Part shown: in pieces, positions 32,046-36,962 of the stretch
Layout: each line of letters starts with the position of its first letter
Position numbering within the stretch: the first letter of the stretch is position 1
From: an uncultured Flavobacteriaceae bacterium
Lineage (GTDB): Bacteria > Bacteroidota > Bacteroidia > Flavobacteriales > Flavobacteriaceae
Assembly (NCBI GenBank): GCA_947489085.1
Contig: CANLCJ010000038.1
Coordinates: forward strand, 1-36,962
DNA length: 36,962 nt
Reading direction: 5' to 3'
Position numbers and translations under genes: made by a program
Notes under the pieces: generated by a model
The model's input: the letters and a program-made list of their open reading frames with translations, nothing else
What the model was told of the DNA's origin: nothing
The model's database searches: none

Positions 32046-33962
32046 CTATTCAATTTGCACTATTATAAACTGTGTTCTACGGTTTAATTGGTGGTCTTCA
32101 TCTTCGCAATTTGCACCATCTTGACAACCATTAGTTAAACGCCTTTCTCCGTATCCCTTGTGTTCTGTAATACGGCTAGGATCTATGCCTTTAGAAATAA
32201 TATACTCGTAAGTAGCATTTGCTCTGTCTATAGATAGCTTATCGTTGTAAGACAGTGTACCTCTAGAATCTGTGTGCGACTCTATACGAATAACCATTTC
32301 TGGATAAATATTAGCCATTAGATTAACAATTTTATCTAATTCTAAAGCTGCATCTTTTCTAATATTATGTTTGTTATAATCGAAATAGATCGTGTTTAAC
32401 TCTGCTAATACATCAACTTTTTGAACAGGGTTTAGTATGAGGTTTGCTACGATTTCAGATTCTATACTGGATAAATTTTTAGATGTAAATTTTCTATAAT
32501 CGTCGATGTATTTGTCTTGGCTGGCAACGATTTTATAATCTTGATTTCTATCGATATTTATTTCGTAAAACCCTTCTTCGTCTGTAACTAAATAGGCTAT
32601 TTTATTTTCTTTATCGTCATACAAATTAATTATAGAATTTGGAATAGGTTTGGTGTTTATAGCATCTACCACTTGACCTCTTACACGCAATAAGGGCTTG
32701 CGGTAAAATTCATAAATATCATCATCGCCACGACCACCTCTTCTGTTTGAAGAAAAATAGCCCGTTACACCATCTGCATTCATTGTAAAACAAAAGTCGT
32801 CTCGCTCTGAGTTTACTGGAACTCCTAGGTTTACAACATCTGTTATGCTATTATTTTCATCTGCTACTGTTCCAAAAATGTCTAAGAGACCTAAACCTAA
32901 ATGCCCGTCTGATGAGAAAAATAAAATACCTTCGTTATTGATAAATGGTGTACCTTCTGAAGATGATGTATTTACGATGTTTCCAAGATTTACAGGGTCT
33001 CCATAAGAGCCATCAGGATTAATATCAACATAATAAATATCAGATCCACCTTCGCCACCAGGCATATCAGACGAAAAATACAATTTTGTATTGTCTCTAT
33101 TTAAAGCGGGGTGCTGTGTGGAATAATTTTTACTATTAAGAGGTAAAGCTTCTACGTTAGTCCAAATGCTATCTATAAATGTTGCTTTGTAAATATTAAT
33201 AGAACTAATTCCTTTTTTATCATTTTCTTTACCAAATTTATTGGCTGCATTTCTCGAAAAATACATGGTCTTGCCGTCGTTTGTAATGGTTACAGGACCG
33301 TCGTGATATATAGAATTTATATCGCCTTTTAACTTTGAGGCGTGAGTTATTCTTTTTTTACTGCCTTTTTCTGCTACGTAAACATCGAGAAAAGGTTGCT
33401 CGTTCCAGCCATAAAGGCGTTTTACAGAAACCCCTTCGTCTCTAGATGATGCAAAATATACTTTGCCATTATGCTCTACGGCTCCAAAGTCGCTAAATTT
33501 CGAATTGATTCGTGTGCGTTTTAAAAAATATTGTTTTTTGGCACTAAACACATGAGACATAAAGTCTAAATCTTTTTCGAAACGTCCTGTGTTTGTTACA
33601 CCTCCAGAATCTTTAAAACGTCGCATCCATTCTCTGGATTCTTTGTACTTTTTAATACCTCTTAAAGACTGTGCATAGCTGTAATAATATTCTATTGGAA
33701 CATTATCTTGGTGTACAGCACGTTTGTAATACTTAGCCGCGGCAGCAGGGTTTCTTAAATACGCATAGCAATCTCCAACTCTTCTAACTGCATAGTCTTT
33801 GTTGTAATTGTTTTTTATCAGGTCTTTATAAACCTCGACAGCTTTTACAAAAGAAAATTTGTTAAATAGGGTGTCTGCTCGTTTTTGTTTTCCAGGTTGC
33901 GCAAAACTTGTTATCGTTGTTAAAATAAAGAGCGAAACTGATATGTAGGTTTTTAATTTCAT
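32046..33962 (-). CDS. PorE-like outer-membrane-associated protein, tandem paralogue
   Basis: From the ATG at 33962 the product is 638 residues with signal peptide 'MKLKTYISVSLFILTTITSF' plus AQ. A start five codons earlier is possible but adds a hydrophobic 'MYFFI' with no benefit. The domain order equals that of the gene after it: TPR-like, PD40 ('TKLYFSSDMPGGEGGSDIYY'), CRD-like, OmpA_C ('YFDYNKHNIRKDAALELDK', 'ESHTDSRGTLSYNDKLSIDR'). Two close Cys ('GCQDGANCEDED') again sit before 'NRRTQF'. It is a clear tandem duplicate of moderate divergence. It lies 20 bp after the PorP/SprF gene on the same strand, so they form one operon. Confidence 0.92.
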   Translation of the reverse strand: MKLKTYISVSLFILTTITSFAQPGKQKRADTLFNKFSFVKAVEVYKDLIKNNYNKDYAVRRVGDCYAYLRNPAAAAKYYKRAVHQDNVPIEYYYSYAQSLRGIKKYKESREWMRRFKDSGGVTNTGRFEKDLDFMSHVFSAKKQYFLKRTRINSKFSDFGAVEHNGKVYFASSRDEGVSVKRLYGWNEQPFLDVYVAEKGSKKRITHASKLKGDINSIYHDGPVTITNDGKTMYFSRNAANKFGKENDKKGISSINIYKATFIDSIWTNVEALPLNSKNYSTQHPALNRDNTKLYFSSDMPGGEGGSDIYYVDINPDGSYGDPVNLGNIVNTSSSEGTPFINNEGILFFSSDGHLGLGLLDIFGTVADENNSITDVVNLGVPVNSERDDFCFTMNADGVTGYFSSNRRGGRGDDDIYEFYRKPLLRVRGQVVDAINTKPIPNSIINLYDDKENKIAYLVTDEEGFYEINIDRNQDYKIVASQDKYIDDYRKFTSKNLSSIESEIVANLILNPVQKVDVLAELNTIYFDYNKHNIRKDAALELDKIVNLMANIYPEMVIRIESHTDSRGTLSYNDKLSIDRANATYEYIISKGIDPSRITEHKGYGERRLTNGCQDGANCEDEDHQLNRRTQFIIVQIE

Positions 33963-33982
33963 AATAAAAAAATACAATTGTC

Positions 33983-34903
33983 TTAAAAATATCTTGGTGA
34001 TTTAAGTTTCGAACTTATAAATTTAAATTCGTAAATAAGCAATACTTCGTGTGTACCGCTGGTAAAAGCTCTAATTTCAGATGTTGGTTTTTCATAAGAA
34101 TACCCGAGGCGTAATTGCTTAGATACTTGTAAATCTAAAAACCCTCCAAAAGCTCCGGTGTCTTGACTTGCTCTATACGAAGCGCCCAACCAAACTTTTT
34201 CTTTATATAGGAAGTTTGCTGTAAAATCTAACGATGCTGGAGCGCCGTTCGTAATTTTTAGTAACGAAGAGGGCTTAAATTTAAAATTGCTATTTATATC
34301 GAAAACAGCTCCTATAATTCCGTAATAACTTAAACGTTCTAAAGCTTCAAAGCCTTCTTCTGTTGCTCTATTTGTATTTAATACTCTTGGAGCAGAGGCG
34401 CCTGCGTAAAATCTATTGGTATGGTAGTATACACCTAAGCCTATATTTGGTGTCCAACGGTTGGCTATGCCTCTAATTAATGGATCGAAACTTTCTGTTT
34501 CTCTAAAATCGTCGTCTAAACTGTAACTTGTAAAGCCTCCTTTAACACCAAATGCCAATTTTCCTGTTCTGCCAGTGGGTATGCTATAGGAGAAGTCTCC
34601 GTATAAATAGGTGAAATTTTCAGGACCTAAATCGTCTTCAATAAAGGTAAATCCTAACCCGATACGATCGTTTCTAAGTGGCGAGTGTACAGATAATGTT
34701 TGGGTTACAGGGCCACCGTCGAATCCTACCCATTGGCTGCGGTGTAACCCTATAATACTTAAAGCCTCTCTACTTCCAGCATAAGCTGGGTTTATGGCAA
34801 TAGTGTTATACATGTATTGTGTAAATTGAGGCAGTTGTTGTGCCATACCCACAGTACAATTAAATAACGCAAGAGCGATTATATAATATTTTACAAATTT
34901 CAT
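33983..34903 (-). CDS. PorP/SprF family type IX secretion membrane protein
   Basis: The 306-residue outer-membrane beta-barrel-type protein has a signal peptide (about 1-21, 'LFNCTVGMAQ'). The family hallmark 'QLPQFTQYMYNTIAINPAYA' follows at once, then 'GLHRSQWVGFDGGPVTQTLS', 'GLGFTFIEDDLGP' and 'SYRASQDTGAFGGFLDLQVS'. SprF/PorP proteins are needed to attach or export type B (CHU_C) cargo, normally the adhesin encoded next to them. Here that partner is the HYR protein just upstream (10-bp gap). Confidence 0.94.
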   Translation of the reverse strand: MKFVKYYIIALALFNCTVGMAQQLPQFTQYMYNTIAINPAYAGSREALSIIGLHRSQWVGFDGGPVTQTLSVHSPLRNDRIGLGFTFIEDDLGPENFTYLYGDFSYSIPTGRTGKLAFGVKGGFTSYSLDDDFRETESFDPLIRGIANRWTPNIGLGVYYHTNRFYAGASAPRVLNTNRATEEGFEALERLSYYGIIGAVFDINSNFKFKPSSLLKITNGAPASLDFTANFLYKEKVWLGASYRASQDTGAFGGFLDLQVSKQLRLGYSYEKPTSEIRAFTSGTHEVLLIYEFKFISSKLKSPRYF

Positions 34904-34913
34904 AAGAGGTATT

Positions 34914-36962
34914 TTATTTGGTTCCGATGTAGATAGGACCAGTAAAAGGTGCTAATCCGCTATTTTCTAAGTTTATAATGTAATAATACGTGCCGTTAGG
35001 AACAGTGCCAGAATTTCCAAATGAAGAACTTGGTGAGTTGCCTTGAAAAGTACCTTGACCTTCTCCTAGGGCATAGTTATTAGATTCAAAAATTAAAGCG
35101 CCCCAACGGTTAAATATTTTTACGTTGGCAATAAAGCCACAAAGCTCAATGCCCATTATATCAAAACGGTCGTTGTTACCATCTCCATTTGGTGTTATAG
35201 CTTTTGATATGACAACATCTGTATCTCCACAAGGTAACACAATACATTCTGCATTAATGTCTATTATAACTTCTGTAACATTAATACAACCGTCTCTTAA
35301 GGCCGTGTGGCGTAATAAATAGTTTTTTGGTTCACTACCAGGTTTAAAATCGTCGTCTAAAACTAGTGTTGTAGGGTCGAAAATATTGCCTCTTAGTGTG
35401 GCTTGTCTATCACCTTCAACGATTTCCCAAATTCCAACAACATCAGAATCTAAAAACTCAGTGTTAAGATCTATAACACCATCGTTAAAACATCTAGAGC
35501 CTCCAGGAGTTCCATCTCTGCGCGTATCAAATCTATCGTCTATAGTTGTTACAAATTCGTCCAAGGTTACATTTAAAGTTTGTGTGTATACTGCTTCGTT
35601 ACTACAAGCATCTCTAACGGTCCACGTACGTCTTATTAAATAATCTTCGAAAACTGTATCATCAAATTCATTCACTTCATTAAACACAACAATAATATCA
35701 GAGGAACAGTTATCTGTAAACTCAACTTCTGGAGCATCGGGGATGTCTGTACAACTTACTGTTATGTTGTCTTGAATTGCTTGTGTTGGCGTAGGTGCTG
35801 TTGTATCTATTACATTTATAACTTGCGTATGCGTTGTAGTTAAATTACAAGCATCTGTAGCAGTCCATGTGCGTAGTATTGTAAAGCTGCCTAGACAGTC
35901 TCCAGGTGTGTTTGCATCGTTTACACTTACTGTAGCAATACCACAATTATCAAAAGCATTTAGAGTTTCAGGCTCTGGAATGGCATCGCACTCTACAGTA
36001 ATATCCTGAGGTAGATTGCCAACAAATTCTGGAGCAGTTGTGTCTTGTACAGTTATGGTTTGTGTAAAACTTGTTGTTAGGTTTGCAGCGTCTGTTGCCG
36101 TCCATGTACGTTCTAAAGTGTAATTTGATGGACAGTTGCCATCTCTTCTAATTTCTTCAAACGTTACAACAGCATCTCCACAGTTATCAGAAGCTGTTAA
36201 GTCTTCTCGCTCTGGAACTTCATCACACTCTACAGTAACATCTGACACAAAACTTGTAAAAGTAGGAGGGATGTTGTCTATTACTGTGATGGTTTGATCG
36301 CAGTTATTGGTGTTTCCTGCAGCATCAGTTACTGTCCAGGTTACAATAGTATTCCCTAACGGATATACATCTGGTGCGTTATTGCTAACGGTAACATTTG
36401 TACAATCTTGTACATCTAGACGCCCCAATTCTACATTTGTAGCCGTACATGAATTGGGATCTACATTAATTACAAGATCTATAGGGCAGTTAACTTCGGG
36501 TATTTCGCCATCAATAACTGTTACTGGTTGAGTACAACTTACCGTATTTCCTGAATTATCGGTTATCGTCCAAGTTACTATAGTTTCTCCTAAAGGAAAT
36601 TCGTTAGGTGCATCGTTTGTAATTCCATTTTCTGGAATTCCACAATTATCTGTTGCAACCGGTAGACCTAAATTTACATTTGAGGCTACACATGCACCTG
36701 GATCTGCAGTAACTTCAATAGGCAAAGCACATTCAGTAATTACAGGCATTTCATCATCAACAACAGTTACGTTTTGTATACATGAGTTAGAATTTCCAGA
36801 ACTATCAGTTACCGTCCAAGTTACCTCAGTAGTTCCTACTTCGAAAAGAAACGTATCAGGATCTATAGGTTGATTATTTACAGAGGCCACAACAGTATTA
36901 ATATCGCAATTGTTTGTGGCTTCCGGTCTTCCTAAATTTACAGTAGTAGAGCAATTACCAAG
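34914..36962 (-). CDS. HYR-repeat adhesin with T9SS type B sorting domain, 5' end outside window
   Basis: The reading frame stays open to the right edge, so the gene is partial and at least 682 residues are seen. A GTG at 36890 is only an internal Val codon. Visible from the edge inward are HYR-like repeats of two kinds. The first has 'NLGxPxATDNCG' and 'PLGETIVTWTITDNSGNTVS'. The second has 'DITVECDAIPEPETLNAFDN' and 'RTWTATDACNLTT'; three copies follow one another. A spacer domain precedes the CHU_C end ('SKAITPNGDGNNDRFDIMGI', 'VKIFNRWGALIFESNNY', 'VPNGTYYYIINLENSG'). It is a likely surface adhesin with SprB-like architecture. SprF and two PorE-like genes follow in the same operon. Confidence 0.92.
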   Translation of the reverse strand, partial: LGNCSTTVNLGRPEATNNCDINTVVASVNNQPIDPDTFLFEVGTTEVTWTVTDSSGNSNSCIQNVTVVDDEMPVITECALPIEVTADPGACVASNVNLGLPVATDNCGIPENGITNDAPNEFPLGETIVTWTITDNSGNTVSCTQPVTVIDGEIPEVNCPIDLVINVDPNSCTATNVELGRLDVQDCTNVTVSNNAPDVYPLGNTIVTWTVTDAAGNTNNCDQTITVIDNIPPTFTSFVSDVTVECDEVPEREDLTASDNCGDAVVTFEEIRRDGNCPSNYTLERTWTATDAANLTTSFTQTITVQDTTAPEFVGNLPQDITVECDAIPEPETLNAFDNCGIATVSVNDANTPGDCLGSFTILRTWTATDACNLTTTHTQVINVIDTTAPTPTQAIQDNITVSCTDIPDAPEVEFTDNCSSDIIVVFNEVNEFDDTVFEDYLIRRTWTVRDACSNEAVYTQTLNVTLDEFVTTIDDRFDTRRDGTPGGSRCFNDGVIDLNTEFLDSDVVGIWEIVEGDRQATLRGNIFDPTTLVLDDDFKPGSEPKNYLLRHTALRDGCINVTEVIIDINAECIVLPCGDTDVVISKAITPNGDGNNDRFDIMGIELCGFIANVKIFNRWGALIFESNNYALGEGQGTFQGNSPSSSFGNSGTVPNGTYYYIINLENSGLAPFTGPIYIGTK

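Noticed and set aside
36888-36890. GTG as start codon of the HYR adhesin
   Set aside because: The frame continues upstream to the window edge with repeat sequence that fits the protein, and no signal peptide follows the GTG. The codon is internal.

Overview
The window reads as chromosomal DNA from a member of the Bacteroidota, most likely a marine-type Flavobacteriaceae. The reasons are: AT-rich sequence; several TAnnTTTG-type -7 promoter elements; two proteins ending in the gliding-motility-associated (CHU_C, type B) sorting domain of the type IX secretion system (T9SS); a PorP/SprF outer-membrane protein beside two PorE-like OmpA proteins; and flavobacterial versions of housekeeping genes (pyrR-pyrB, rnz, pdxH, ettA). 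I see no rRNA, tRNA, CRISPR array, prophage or insertion sequence. I do not assign a genus.

Left arm (1-4534). A vWA-like fragment that has lost its metal-binding residues is followed by a same-strand run of four exported proteins. Three share short repeated modules, and the fourth carries a T9SS type B sorting domain. They look like a small cell-surface set. The last one meets a biotin-dependent carboxylase beta subunit (4531-6174, minus strand) tail to tail with overlapping stop codons.

Stress-type regulon (6259-9077). An FMN-dependent reductase, a MarR regulator and two pirins follow one another. Two matching 18-bp inverted repeats (TATWTTCC-NN-GGAAWATA) lie in front of the reductase and in front of the first pirin, so MarR autoregulation of the whole set is likely. 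A terminator closes the block. A small membrane protein and the ribosome factor EttA follow, ending in a perfect 18-bp bidirectional terminator.

Central block (12146-21069). After about 1 kb with only one small membrane-protein gene, seven plus-strand genes form a probable operon: a long coiled-coil protein, an unknown 352-aa protein, an AAA+ ATPase, a NudK-like Nudix hydrolase overlapping it, an unknown 411-aa protein, and two membrane proteins with cytosolic or periplasmic tails. I cannot match this set to a described system, and it is the best candidate for an undescribed one.

Right-centre (21174-29995). An ABC exporter and an MFS exporter converge with a 1-nt gap. Then come a second Nudix hydrolase, the pyrR-pyrB-STAS-like operon, RNase Z, a second small STAS-like protein, pyridoxamine phosphate oxidase and a CAP-domain lipoprotein.

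Right arm (30025-36962, minus strand). A T9SS/gliding cluster reads giant HYR-repeat adhesin (cut by the window edge), PorP/SprF, then two tandem PorE-like TPR/PD40/OmpA proteins. It is a typical flavobacterial module for anchoring or exporting a surface adhesin.
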